A stretch of DNA of 63,529 bases. It comes from Chara braunii (taxonomy: Eukaryota > Streptophyta > Charophyceae > Charales > Characeae). The stretch lies in NCBI GenBank assembly GCA_003427395.1, contig BFEA01000748.1, forward strand, positions 89,227 to 152,755, written 5' to 3'. The notes below the pieces were generated by a model. That model did no database searches. It was not told where the DNA came from and saw only the letters and a list, made by a program, of their open reading frames with translations. This document shows, one piece after another, positions 43,362-52,529 of this stretch. A program made the translations under genes and the position numbers. The stretch's first letter is position 1; each line of letters begins with the position of its first letter.

Positions 43362-45026
43362 TCACAGGTGCCATTCTTTAGCGACTATGGTTTCTGGCAG
43401 TCTTACCCATGACTTATTTTTATTCCCGAAAACAACAGATACCACCCACTTTCCCAACAGTCCCAGGTTTTGTTGGACTGGGTCTAAGATCCCTAAGCCC
43501 CCCTGGTCCCTGGGGGCTGAGATCCAGTCCCAGGCCACTTTCACCAAATACCGCCGTTCTTCTGTTGCCGCCGGTTTCCACATATATTGTGCTGCTCCTC
43601 TCTTTATACTTGTATAAGCCTGTTCCCGCAACCGATGAATTGTAAGTGGGAACCACAGCAGTGAGAGGGCCGCTGAGGTGAGAACCAAGGCTCTGCCATA
43701 TAGGGAGAGCTTGTGATTTCGTATCCATCCATCTATTTTTGCTGTCACCTTCTCCACCAGTAATGCGTCTTGAACTTCTGCACAATCCGACAAAGAGACT
43801 TGCACTCCCAGAAAACGATCTGCAGAATTAGCTGGTATCTGTTTCAGACCCCAGTCAACACTCAATACCTTGGGGGTCGGGAGGGAAAAAGCTGATTTGT
43901 CCCAATTAATTGAAGCCTCTGACAGTTTGCAGTATTCCTCTAAGACTGTTCTAAGTTCCAACAAGGCTGCAGCCTGTTGGTGTGCTTTCACAGGCTACTG
44001 TTAAATCATCAGCTATCGCACCTCCCTTCCATTGCATGTGTGGGGTAATCCTAAGGCCTGTGATCCAGTTGTTTGATCTGATGTTCGTTAACAGTACTTT
44101 TAATTGGAGCACAAAGAGAAGGGGGGCCAGGGGGCACCCTTGTCTCAGATATCTTTTTAGTGTAAATTCTTCTGAACATTTGCCATTTACCACTACAGCC
44201 AATTGGGCCCAGTGGTAATAAGCTTGAACTGCTCTGCCAAAACCATCCCCAAATCCCTTCTTTTTTTTTTTTTTTTTTTTTTCACCTTCCAGTCCTTTCA
44301 GTTCATCATCTATGTTTTTTAGCGAGGTGTGTACAAAGCACCAACCAACTTTGTCATATGCTTTTTCCACGTCGAGGAGTATAGCCACATCTCGTTTTCC
44401 CTTCCGGACTATCTCTAGGGCTTGCACAGTCGCCATTATATTATAAAAAATAGATATTCCTTTCACAAACGCTCCTTGTTCCCACCCGATGAGTTCTGGG
44501 AGTAGCTCTGCCAATCGGTTTGCCATTGTCCTTGCGAATAGTTTATAGATTACATTCAATGGGCAGATGGGTCTCCAATTCTTGATCTGTAGTTTATCCC
44601 CCTTTTTATAGAGGAGTGTAATCATGCCCTTTGTTAAGCTTAAACCACCAGTACCTGGCCCAGCTATCGGCCGCGGCGCTTCCCGTATACGCGCCGCGCC
44701 ATTTGGGCTTCGGCCTGCCGGACCGCATTGGCTGGAGGCCGCAGGCAAAACGAAAAAGAAAATTGCGATGGCGGTTCGGCAGGACTTGGCGCGCAGCGTG
44801 CTGGGAGGCTCGGATTCAATAGCGGAGCGAGGTACTGGTGGTTTAAGGGAAAGGATCCGGTGTCAAGTGCTCTGTTGTATATTTCACACAAAAAGGGAGC
44901 AAATGCCTCCCATTTTACGCATTTGGTGAACAGGCCGGGCGGCCAGAACCGTGTCCACGAGAGAACATGCGGGGGCTGCTCCCTACCTGCAGGTGGGTGA
45001 TACCGGGACCATGCCAACAGGACCAA
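43362..45026 (-). pseudogene. LINE-F ORF2: reverse transcriptase of a second LINE lineage, broken
   Basis: From 45026: EAFAPFLCEIYNRALDTGSF (44940-44850), then a MITE, then ITLLYKKGDKLQIKNWRPIC, a variable segment with an A-run (44261-44285), RQGCPLAPLLFVL near 44140, and the catalytic IADD at 44016-44005 (usually FADD). The thumb follows: NWDKSAF, SLYGRALVLTSAAL, then QGGLGILDPVQQN. A one-base frameshift near 43993 separates the catalytic and thumb parts. Residues such as RQGCPL and KNWRPI (QGDP and RNYRPI in LINE-A to -E) show that it is a different lineage. No endonuclease or zinc-binding end is present; it stops at 43362. Confidence 0.88.
44644..44842. mobile_element. 199-bp MITE with TTAA target duplication inside LINE-F
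   Basis: Ends ACCACCAGTACCT and AGGTACTGGTGGT are perfect 13-bp inverted repeats, with weaker pairing for another 10 bases. TTAA flanks it on both sides (44640-44643, 44843-44846). Taking out the element and one TTAA makes the LINE-F frame continuous (GSFPLSLTKGMITLL). TTAA is the target of piggyBac-type transposases, but the ends do not start with the usual C-run, so the class is tentative. Confidence 0.88.
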
Positions 45027-45167
45027 TCCCTGTGCCTCCCCTCAGCCTCAGGTGGTGGTCCCCTTCCCTACGAACGTCAGCATACTCTGCTCAATGTCCA
45101 TCAAAGCCTACAATTAGGAGTAGTGGTACATAGGTAGTGTGAGGTGAAATTCAGAGAAGATCCAGCG

Positions 45168-45520
45168 TCCTAGCTCAGTTGGTTAGGCATGCAAGTGGCA
45201 TTCAGGAGGTTGTGGGTTCACGCCCCATGGCCGCCTGCGGCGCACTTAGTCTCGGTCTTTGTGTTAGCCAGACCCCCACTGGCGGGTCTCGGTCTTTGTG
45301 TTAGCCAGACCCCCACTGGCGGGCCCAACCCTATACCCTAACCATGCAGAAGGGGCAACATGAAATCTCCCCCTCACATAGAGAGGAAAAACTATGCGTT
45401 GCAGGGGTCCCCTCTAGATAGTCTTAGGAGTAGGTAGTGGAAGGTAAAACAAACAGAAGTTGAGAGAAGAATATAGACAGTTGTGATCGCCCCTATTAAA
45501 AAAAAAAAAAAAAAAAAAAA
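45168..45520 (+). mobile_element. SINE-1 type, tRNA-headed SINE (plus-strand copy)
   Basis: Begins with a tRNA-like head: A box TAGCTCAGTTGG (45171-45182) and B box GGTTCACGCCC (45215-45225), about 32 bases apart. The body has a 37-bp tandem duplication (TCTCGGTCTTTGTGTTAGCC at 45250 and 45287). The tail GTAGGTAGTGGAAGG..GAGAGAAGAATATAG leads to a 23-base A-tail (45498-45520). The same tail recurs at 49742-49833 and 50127-50200, and its beginning at 45128-45160, directly upstream, where an older copy was probably cut. Confidence 0.82.
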
Positions 45521-45529
45521 GGCCGGACG

Positions 45530-45543
45530 CTTTCTTTTCTTTT

Positions 45544-45584
<41 letters not shown>

Positions 45585-46400
45585 TAACAGGTAACCGGAG
45601 GCCGGGGACCTCACAATTCAACCCGGAAAAACTGGCAGCATCAGCCAGCTTAGCTTATAGGCACAGCTTGCGAGTAATGCCTTAGCACACTCTGTCACCG
45701 AAAAACCGCAAACCAGGGCTGGAAATTATCTAGGCACAGAATGACCAACTCATAAGCCGCTGTCCTGCAGATCCAGACCCTGAAATTAAAAAGGCTACAA
45801 GCCCACAAAAGCCTCGCAAACCAAAAACAAAAGAAAACACGCTACCAGCCGGCAAAGCCAAACAACCCAAAAGGAGCACCAATCCCCACTAGACCTCCGA
45901 TATTCATCCTAAGGCTACCCTACCCCAATTACAACTATCCAGTGCTAAGGACTACCGTTAGAACCATCTCTCACAATCCAACCTACAAATCTGCTGTCTC
46001 AGACGACAGCCCAGACCATGCCGGTCCAGTGAAACACAAGGAAACACTCATTCCACACAACCATTACACCATAACTGCCTTCCTCCTGCGGAACAGAAAC
46101 CGAGTGTACAGGTTTCGAGTAAAGCGTACAGGTTTTGTCTACTCCTTCCAAAACCAGTCATTCAGAGATAAGTTCCCGTTATCATAACTAGCTAGTCTAC
46201 CCCCTGAACCCCATGTGGAACCAAACCAGATTGACCACCTTGCTCCAGCCTTCCGTCTCCAGTAGGCCTGAAGAATCCGTCGCCATTGCGAACAACATCT
46301 GCCTAACTTCCTTATTGGACATTGTTCTCCCCTCGAAGACCTGCAAATTCCTGTCCTTCCATGCAGACTGCTCTTGCAGCCTGTGCAATATAACCCATTC
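45530..46400 (-). pseudogene. LINE-G 3' end: last ORF2 codons and 3' UTR
   Basis: The frame at 46400-46197 reads HRLQEQSAWKDRNLQVFEGR and ends MATDSSGL..VVNLVWFHMGF. A W-x-x-R-N..F pattern near the end of ORF2 is common in plant LINEs. The 3' UTR down to about 45590 shares blocks with LINE-H (GGCCGGGGACCTC../GGCCGGGAATCC; CAACCCGGAAAA; CACAGAATG.CCAA). It ends in a (TTTA)n/A-rich tail (45541-45585 on the plus strand). The rest of the element is cut off at 46400 by a TIR-1 MITE. Confidence 0.65.
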
Positions 46401-46408
46401 CTTTCTTA

Positions 46409-46526
46409 GGGCCTCGCCACACAGGCTGTCGAAATGTGCAAAACGAGAATGAACTTCACGCTAGAACATGGCCAGATGCACCTGCCACATTTTTGTCGTT
46501 TTCGCGTTTCGACAGGCTGTGTGGCG
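46409..46526. mobile_element. TIR-1 MITE, 118 bp
   Basis: GGGCCTCGCCACACAGGCTG at the left and CAGGCTGTGTGGCG at the right are inverted, followed inward by TCGAAA/TTTCGA. The inside contains GGCCAGATGCACCTGCCACA, a motif shared in looser form with the elements at 48332 and 49944. Confidence 0.82.
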
Positions 46527-46656
46527 TATCGGACGCTTTCTCCCGTCCTTCCTCTCTTTCCGTTTTTTGTCTTTTCCAGTTTTTTTTTTTTTCTTTTTTT
46601 TTCTTTTTTTGGTCGTTTCCAGTTTCTTTGTCGTTTGCCAAACTTCGTTTCTCCGA

Positions 46657-46990
46657 CTCTTTTTTTTTTTTTTTTTTAGCAAGACACACAGCTCTTTATT
46701 ATCCCACACAAAAAGGAGGCCGGGAATCCCTCCACACGCAACCCGGAAAATCAAAGAAAGTACTGAGACCAAAGAAAGTACTGAGACCATTACCCAGCTT
46801 ATGGTGCAGGCGAAGGGGATTCTAGTCCAGACACAGAATGGCCAAATCAGGACCGCTGTGCTGACATTCCCCATCCCTGGTAAAATAAAAACGTCACCAA
46901 GACCAAGAAAGCCAAACAAGCCAGAATTTGTCCGACTCTTTGAACTTCCGTTGAGCCGGACTAGCCTCATCGCACTGTATTCACCGCACT
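46657..46990 (-). mobile_element. LINE-H 3' UTR fragment with A-tail
   Basis: On the minus strand a non-coding segment ending in poly-A (poly-T at 46660-46678). It matches the LINE-G 3' UTR in block order (CAACCCGGAAAA, CAGCTTATG, GACACAGAATGGCC, CTGTGCTGACATT). A 15-bp unit AAAGAAAGTACTGAG is duplicated at 46755 and 46773. No ORF2 remains. T-rich spacer 46527-46656 precedes it. Confidence 0.62.
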
Positions 46991-47287
46991 TGTAAAATGA
47001 ACTGTATCTACACGCAGAAAGTGGAAATATTCGGTGGCCGTTGTTTTGCCTGTTTCACATTTGGTCAGCGCCGCGGCGCGGCCCGGTCGGGCAAGGGAAC
47101 GGTTGGTCGGCGGCTCTCCTCGCGGAGCAAATGGAGAGCTGGCAATGCGGGTAAATAACCGTCGCAAAGCCTCAGCCGTTCACCCTCCCACGTAGCTCAT
47201 CGGTACAGCCAGACTCCCACGAGGGATCGGTACGTGAAGGCCACGCGCGATAGAGCAGAGGCACCAGCTGCACAGCTCATCACGAAC
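46991..47287. other. No gene seen
   Basis: GC-rich with GCGCCGCGGCGCGG near 47070. A short piece, CCACGTAGCTCATCGGTACAG (47188-47208), resembles the first arm of a lysine-type tRNA, but the rest does not fold (see rejected items). Confidence 0.4.
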
Positions 47288-47500
47288 CCTCCTCTCCCTC
47301 CCCCTCTCCCTCTCCCTCTCCCCCTTCTCCTCCCCTTCTCTCTCCTGCCGATCCGCTCATTTAACGAACAAAGGCAGACGCTTACCCCCGCCGCCTCCCC
47401 CCCCTTTCGCTTCCAGTTCCTCTCTCTCTCTCTCTCTCTCTCTCTCAACACACACGCACACACACACAAAACGAACGGGTGGAGTCGCACGCTCTCTCTC

Positions 47501-47532
<32 letters not shown>

Positions 47533-47604
47533 GCACACACACCTAAACAAATAAAAATGATATGCAAAAATAAACTAGTTTACACAAAACGAGCGGGTGG
47601 TTTA

Positions 47605-47651
<47 letters not shown>

Positions 47652-47695
47652 CGCGCGCGCGCGCACAAACACACAATTAACGGGCGGGGCAGAGT

Positions 47696-47741
<46 letters not shown>

Positions 47742-47781
47742 GTGTCGCGCGCGCGCGCGCGCACACACAACGAGCGGGCGG

Positions 47782-47843
<62 letters not shown>

Positions 47844-47885
47844 ACAACGAACGGGCGGACTCTCTCTCTCTCTCTCTCTCTCTCG

Positions 47886-47934
<49 letters not shown>

Positions 47935-47935
47935 C
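47288..47935. repeat. Microsatellite field with a higher-order unit
   Basis: (CCCTCT)n at 47288-47345, then six blocks, each built as a spacer AACGARCGGRYGG(AGTC), a (CT)n run, sometimes a (GC)n palindrome, then (CA)n. Spacers start near 47472, 47588, 47679, 47769, 47845 and 47933, that is, 76-117 bp apart. Apparent open frames across it are artefacts of the repeat. Confidence 0.93.
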
Positions 47936-48331
47936 GAACGGACGAAGTCGCAGGTCGTGCTTGTGCCTGTTTGCCCGGCTGGCTGGGGACATAACGTGTC
48001 TGGATGCGAACATCCCACCTTGCAGAGGAATCGTTGGCCGGTAATGAGCGGGGTTATCTGCCGGGAATCCACCAATCTGAATCCTCCGCGGGACAACGAA
48101 CTAGAAGAGCGCGAAGAGGATCGCGAGATCCAACCGATCGCAAACTCAGCATAACAAGGCACAGGAAAAAGACCACAAACGCGCGCGCGCACAGACGCAT
48201 ACGCACTGCCAGGAACTCTTCCCAGAGCGCACAATACACACACATGCGTAGGCCGAAGTCCGCCAAACATTCTGGCGCAGACATGCTTTTTGTTTTTGCG
48301 GACTCGTCAATTACGATACGATGACAACATA
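47936..48331. other. No gene seen
   Basis: Contains a GCGCGCGCGC run at 48180-48189. No recognisable coding or RNA feature. Confidence 0.4.
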
Positions 48332-48560
48332 AGGCCTCGCACACCAGTGTCGAAACGAAAAAAGTTCGAGTGCATCTTGACACAGAGCGTGGCAAGATGC
48401 ATCCGTTACTATGAATAGCAATGGATGCACCTTACCACTTTCTGGGGTAGATGCATTCTTTTACTATGAATAGCAACGGATGCACCTTACCACTTTCTGG
48501 GGTAGATGCATTCTTTCTTTTCATTCTTTCTTTTTTTTCGACACTGGTGTGGCGAGGCCC
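48332..48560. mobile_element. TIR-1 MITE, CACTGTCGAAA subtype
   Basis: AGGCCTCGCACACCAGTGTCG at the left mirrors CGACACTGGTGTGGCGAGGC at the right, about 22 bp. Inside, a 55-bp unit is tandemly duplicated (TACTATGAATAGCAA at 48407 and 48462, each followed by GGATGCACCTTACCACTTTC). ATA follows or precedes both ends, a possible 3-bp target duplication. Confidence 0.85.
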
Positions 48561-48623
48561 ATAGACACACACAGAGTCATGCCTTCTTTCCGGAACCGAC
48601 GATGACAACACACACACACACAC

Positions 48624-48628
<5 letters not shown>

Positions 48629-48667
<39 letters not shown>

Positions 48668-48791
48668 AGGTATGGGCGCGCTGAGAGAAAGAGAGAAGGT
48701 ATGAGCGCGCAGAGAGAAAGAGAGCAGGTATGAGCGCGCTCGCGAGCACAAAAGCCAGCCAGCGAGCGAGCGAGAGAGAGAGAGAGGTCGC

Positions 48792-48846
<55 letters not shown>

Positions 48847-48849
48847 CAC

Positions 48850-48908
<59 letters not shown>

Positions 48909-48999
48909 CGCTCGAAGCTGGTTGGGGCGGGAGAGAGGAGAGAGATTCGGTGACCGATCGCTCAAAGCTGGTTGCGGGGAAGATCCTTTTTTTTTTTTT

Positions 49000-49058
<59 letters not shown>
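48629..49058. repeat. (GA)n/(GT)n microsatellite field
   Basis: Alternating (GA)n and (GT)n runs. A 33-34-bp unit with GCAGGTATGGGCGCGCTGAG is repeated about three times (48666-48740), and a unit GAGGTCRCG(TG)n(AG)n twice (48784 and 48840). The last (GA)n run is 49003-49064. Confidence 0.95.
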
Positions 49059-49064
<6 letters not shown>

Positions 49065-49067
<3 letters not shown>

Positions 49068-49500
49068 CTTCTTCTTCTTCCTCCTCTCAGTCCACCATCT
49101 CCCTCTCACCCTCTCGCTACCCAACTTCACTGCATCAGCAGGCTACGAGAGAGCGGGCTTGGTGACATTTAGATCCAGACTCGACATTGGGCTTCAGACA
49201 TTTGACGAGGGATTATCTGGGACTTGTAATGAAGACTTGGTGTTGACGACATTCCCATCTTCCCCCTTTTCTTCGTCTGATCCTCTCTTCTTCGTCTGTG
49301 AATGGTCTGGACCTGGCGCATTCTTCCTGTGTGTAGCGCCAGGCCCCTTCACNCTCTTCTCTACTGTTCCAACTTTTAACGGATGTCCCGAAGGACGTGT
49401 CCTGACATCTCTCTGGAGGTGGAGGCGGTTTTTTTGCTCCGATTTGCAAATGTTAGTTAGCTGGCGACAGGGAATCGCCGAACAAAGCACGTTGGGAATG
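49065..49500. other. No gene supported
   Basis: A frame is open across this pyrimidine-rich stretch, but it starts in the microsatellite, contains an N at 49353 and matches nothing. CCTGGCGC/GCGCCAGG (49313-49346) forms a small inverted repeat. Confidence 0.4.
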
Positions 49501-49616
49501 ACCGTCTTGATCGAATAGAACGCCCGGTCATGATAGCCGTCTCTGGTGCATTTTTTTTCACTCCAGATACAGGTATAATGACCCGGCGTTCTATTCGGCT
49601 CAAGCCTCAAGACGGT
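49501..49616. repeat. Long imperfect hairpin
   Basis: Left arm ACCGTCTTGATCGAATAGAA then CGCCCGGTCAT (49501-49531). Right arm ATGACCCGGCGTTCTATTCG (49578-49597), a 9-base bulge, then TCAAGACGGT (49607-49616). A further TCTGGTG/CTCCAGA pair lies near the loop. Confidence 0.85.
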
Positions 49617-49741
49617 ATCTACCCATGATCTGGATTGCTAATTCGGACCCTGCCCCTGGCGTTGAAACGTCGGTTGTGGCTGTTAATCAAAGACAAAGGG
49701 GAATGTGGCAAGGAAAAGTGTCACCTGTCCTTGCCACATTG

Positions 49742-49833
49742 TTTTTTTTATTTTTTTTATTTTTTATTATTATTATTTTAAAGCTATATTCTTCTCTCAA
49801 TTTCACCTCACACTACCTACCTACCACTAGATG
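49742..49833 (-). mobile_element. SINE-1 tail, truncated insertion with 13-bp target duplication
   Basis: A 92-bp insert whose minus strand reads GGTAGGTAGGTAGTGTGAGG, GAAATTGAGAGAAGAATATA and an A/T-rich tail. CCTTGCCACATTG flanks it at 49729-49741 and 49834-49846. It is a 5'-truncated SINE-1 copy. Confidence 0.88.
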
Positions 49834-49943
49834 CCTTGCCACATTGTGACCAACAGTGCCCACCACCAAAAAAAAAGAAAAAAAAAAACAGAAAGCAAAA
49901 AGAAGAAAGCAAGAAAGAAAAAAGGACTGAGATCAGATATTGA

Positions 49944-50108
49944 GGGCCTCGCCCCAGCACTGTGGAAACGAGAAAAGAACGACGACAAGTTCTCGTTAGG
50001 GACTGGCCAGATGCAGGCGTTAAAATGTGTAGCGACGAATGCATCTTGCCACTTTCTTAGGAAGATGCATTCATTTTTTTCGGTTTCGACAGTGGTGTGG
50101 TGAGGGCC
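49944..50108. mobile_element. TIR-1 MITE, CACTGTCGAAA subtype
   Basis: GGGCCTCGCCCCAGCACTGTGG and the right end CGACAGTGGTGTGGTGAGGG are inverted repeats with a few mismatches. The inside carries CGAATGCATCTTGCCACTTTC, close to GATGCACCTTACCACTTTC of the element at 48332. Confidence 0.8.
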
Positions 50109-50126
50109 ATGGAGTCTATTCAGTAG

Positions 50127-50200
50127 TAGTGGTAGGTAGGTAGTGGAAGGTGGGGAAAAAAAAAAAAGAAAAAAAAAGGTGAAATTGAGGACAAAAAAAA
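50127..50200 (+). mobile_element. SINE-1 tail fragment
   Basis: GTGGTAGGTAGGTAGTGGAAGG followed by A-runs split by GGTGAAATTGAGGAC: the SINE-1 tail in plus orientation. No clear target duplication. Between 50200 and 50517 no gene is seen. Confidence 0.6.
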
Positions 50201-50517
50201 AAGTTTACCCTCAAGCCTTTCTTCAAATAGGACACAGGGTCACTGCCCCTGTATCTGGACTGAAAAATCGCCCAAATACGCATACGTTCTCTTAGGGAAA
50301 GGCGGCTGCTTGGTCTGTTTTTGCATGACGTGAATTTCAGCCGTCGAAAACCGCAAAAAAAAAAAAAAAAAAAAAGAATAAAAAATGATGTTTCAGGTTC
50401 AGTCACTCGCAGCAGTTCCGTGGGAATCGAAAGCAAGTGATGCCACTCCAGATTCTTGCCGTTATGATGCTCTGAAATTCTGCCCCTTCGCTCCTCTCCT
50501 CCCTTCTCTTCTCTCCC

Positions 50518-50819
<302 letters not shown>

Positions 50820-50934
50820 GTACAAGTATCACCAAACACAGGGGCATACAGAAGGATCCGACTTTGGCACTTTTCGGAAGCAAAAGCAAAGCAAAAGCAA
50901 AGCAAAAGCGAAACTTTTGCACTTTATAACTAAA

Positions 50935-51010
50935 AAAAAAAAAAAAAAAAAAGAAACTTTTCCACTTTACTTGCACTTGCCGCTCCCTAGGAATAGATTG
51001 GAGCATGTCG
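50935..51010 (+). other. Retroposon tail fragment
   Basis: After an A-run (50932-50952), TTGCCGCTCCCTAGGAATAG followed by ATTGGAGCA matches the second stem (GCTCC/GGAGC, loop AATAGATTGG) of the stem-loop tails at 8610 and 43240. The first stem is lost. Confidence 0.5.
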
Positions 51011-51573
51011 TTTTTGGAGGGGGAAGGGGGGGGCGGGGGGCAGAGGAGGGGGGGAAAAGAGAAAAAAAAAGGGGGTAAGAAGAAATTTAAACCGTAACTG
51101 TCAATTCGCCCAACAACCGAACAGCCGGTAAAACAATAAAGGTCATTCCTCAGCCAGTGGGCACCTTTTGGTTTAGGGTTGGCGTCAGTCAGATCAGCAG
51201 AAGCAACATTTAGGAGAGATTTAATTTTCCACCTACTTTCTCCAAATATTTGTCTTCAGAATTCCCACTTGATTTGAAATGAATTTGACTCCCNCCCCCC
51301 CCCCCCAAAAAAAAAGGAATTTGAACGCTTTAGGGAAAACAAAATATAAAAATAACACAAATCCCAATTTTGTTTCAGTCTTGGCTTTCCTCTGTCTGTT
51401 GCTGAGACTGTGAGGAAGACCAATAAAGGGAAAAAAAGAGAGAAAAGAGGGGTACAGAGAGACACAGAACTCGTGAGAATAAGCCTTGGCTTTCGCGTTT
51501 GGCCCCAAGTAATTGTTCATTGAATTTCCACCTATCCTCGGGGATGCAATCGTAAAAAAAAAAGTGAAAACAA

Positions 51574-52173
51574 CTAGGCGACCAGAGTGGCCCGGGTCCA
51601 CTTGCCCGACCAGGCAAAAAAGAAAAAAAAGAGTTAAAAAATAAAAATTATATTTTTATTTTTATTTTAATTTTAAATTAAGAAAAAAATATATATATTT
51701 TTTTTCCAAGAACCGGGAACCGGGCCCGGTGTCCCTTATATTACAAAGCCAGGAAGCGGGCCTGGCGTCCGATGTGACCCTGAGGCAAAAGTTGTTGAGT
51801 TGATTTTTCTCCATAACATTTTTTTTTTTTTTCCGGATTTTTTGGATTTTTTTTTTTTTGGTCGGGGGGGGCTGTGTGCTTCCCTGGTGCTTGCACGGCC
51901 GGGCTGTCCGGGACCGGGGTGGCCAGCCCGTGCAAGGACCCCGGAAGGTCCCAGCAAAAATAAAAAAATAAAAAATACTTTCAAAAAAATCCGAAAAACA
52001 ACTATGTTATGCAGAAAAATAAACTGAACAACTTTTGCCTCAAGGTCACATCGAAATTCTTGACTTAATTTACAATAAAAATTGAAGCTCAAGAATAATT
52101 TTATTATTTTTATTTATTTTTATTTTTTTTGGCCCGGCCGGGCAAGTGACCCCGAGCCACTGTGGTAGCCTAG
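51574..52173. mobile_element. TIR-3 family element, 600 bp
   Basis: CTAGGCGACCAGAGTGGCCC at the left and GGGGTCACTTGCCC as read inward from the CCTAG right end make inverted repeats of about 38 bp. Inner arms at 51771-51822 and 52000-52053 (GAGGCAAAAGTTGTT / AACAACTTTTGCCTC) are also inverted, so the whole folds back. Related to 40130-40481. It also carries two copies of the recurring stem-loop (51735-51712 and 51770-51748, minus strand). No gene. Confidence 0.75.
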
Positions 52174-52281
52174 CGCGTGAGGAAATTCCTGGCCGGGCAA
52201 TAGGACTTTCCCAGCCATTTCTTCCTATTGCCCAAGGGACCTCCGGGCTCCGGCACAAGGAATCCTAGATTGTGACGGCAC

Positions 52282-52312
<31 letters not shown>

Positions 52313-52315
52313 AAA
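52282..52315 (+). mobile_element. Insertion consisting only of a poly-A tail
   Basis: A 34-base A-rich insert between GATTGTGACGGCAC (52268-52281) and GATAGTGACGGCAC (52316-52329). The sister element has the target once (GATTGTGGCGGCAC near 20237). Confidence 0.75.
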
Positions 52316-52370
52316 GATAGTGACGGCACCCTATCGGCTGAAGGCCTGAAGCACAACTGCTTTTATTTTA

Positions 52371-52401
<31 letters not shown>

Positions 52402-52529
52402 CTGACATCGCTCTTAGGGAATGTCCTCCCCGGCGACGGGAAAGGCGGCCCAAATTTCCTTTTGAACCATAATGATTATGGATTTTTCCTATTGCCCGAG
52501 GATTTCAAAAGGAGTGTCTAATGACGCCC

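Larger units (their letters stand above)
51500..52529. mobile_element. TIR-4 DNA element, second copy, with nested inserts
   Basis: Homologous to 19988-20666: CCACCTATCCTCGGGGATGC (51530), GGAAATTCC..GGGCAATAGGA (52180), CCATTTCTTCCTATTGCCCA, GGCTGAAGGCCTGAAGCAC, a CTTTT-rich tract, and GGAGTGTCTAATGACGCCC at the right end (52529). The left end has decayed. It holds the TIR-3 element (51574-52173) and a poly-A insertion (52282-52315) that the other copy lacks, and it lacks that copy's SINE-2. Confidence 0.72.

Noticed and set aside
45250-45323. CRISPR-like direct repeat
   Set aside because: Only two adjacent 37-bp copies with no spacers, inside a SINE in a eukaryotic genome.
47185-47235. Possible lysine-type tRNA gene (CCACGTAGCTCATCGGTACAG)
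   Set aside because: Only the acceptor/D-arm part looks right; no T-arm GGTTC box or closing acceptor strand follows at tRNA distance. At most a tRNA-derived remnant.
47479-48044. Long frames coding for Ser-Leu, Thr-His or Arg-Glu repeats
   Set aside because: They are translations of (CT)n, (CA)n and (GA)n tracts; all frames of a dinucleotide repeat stay open.
48730-49518. 262-codon plus-strand frame
   Set aside because: Half is (GA)n/(GT)n microsatellite and it contains an N; the rest has no similarity I can recognise.
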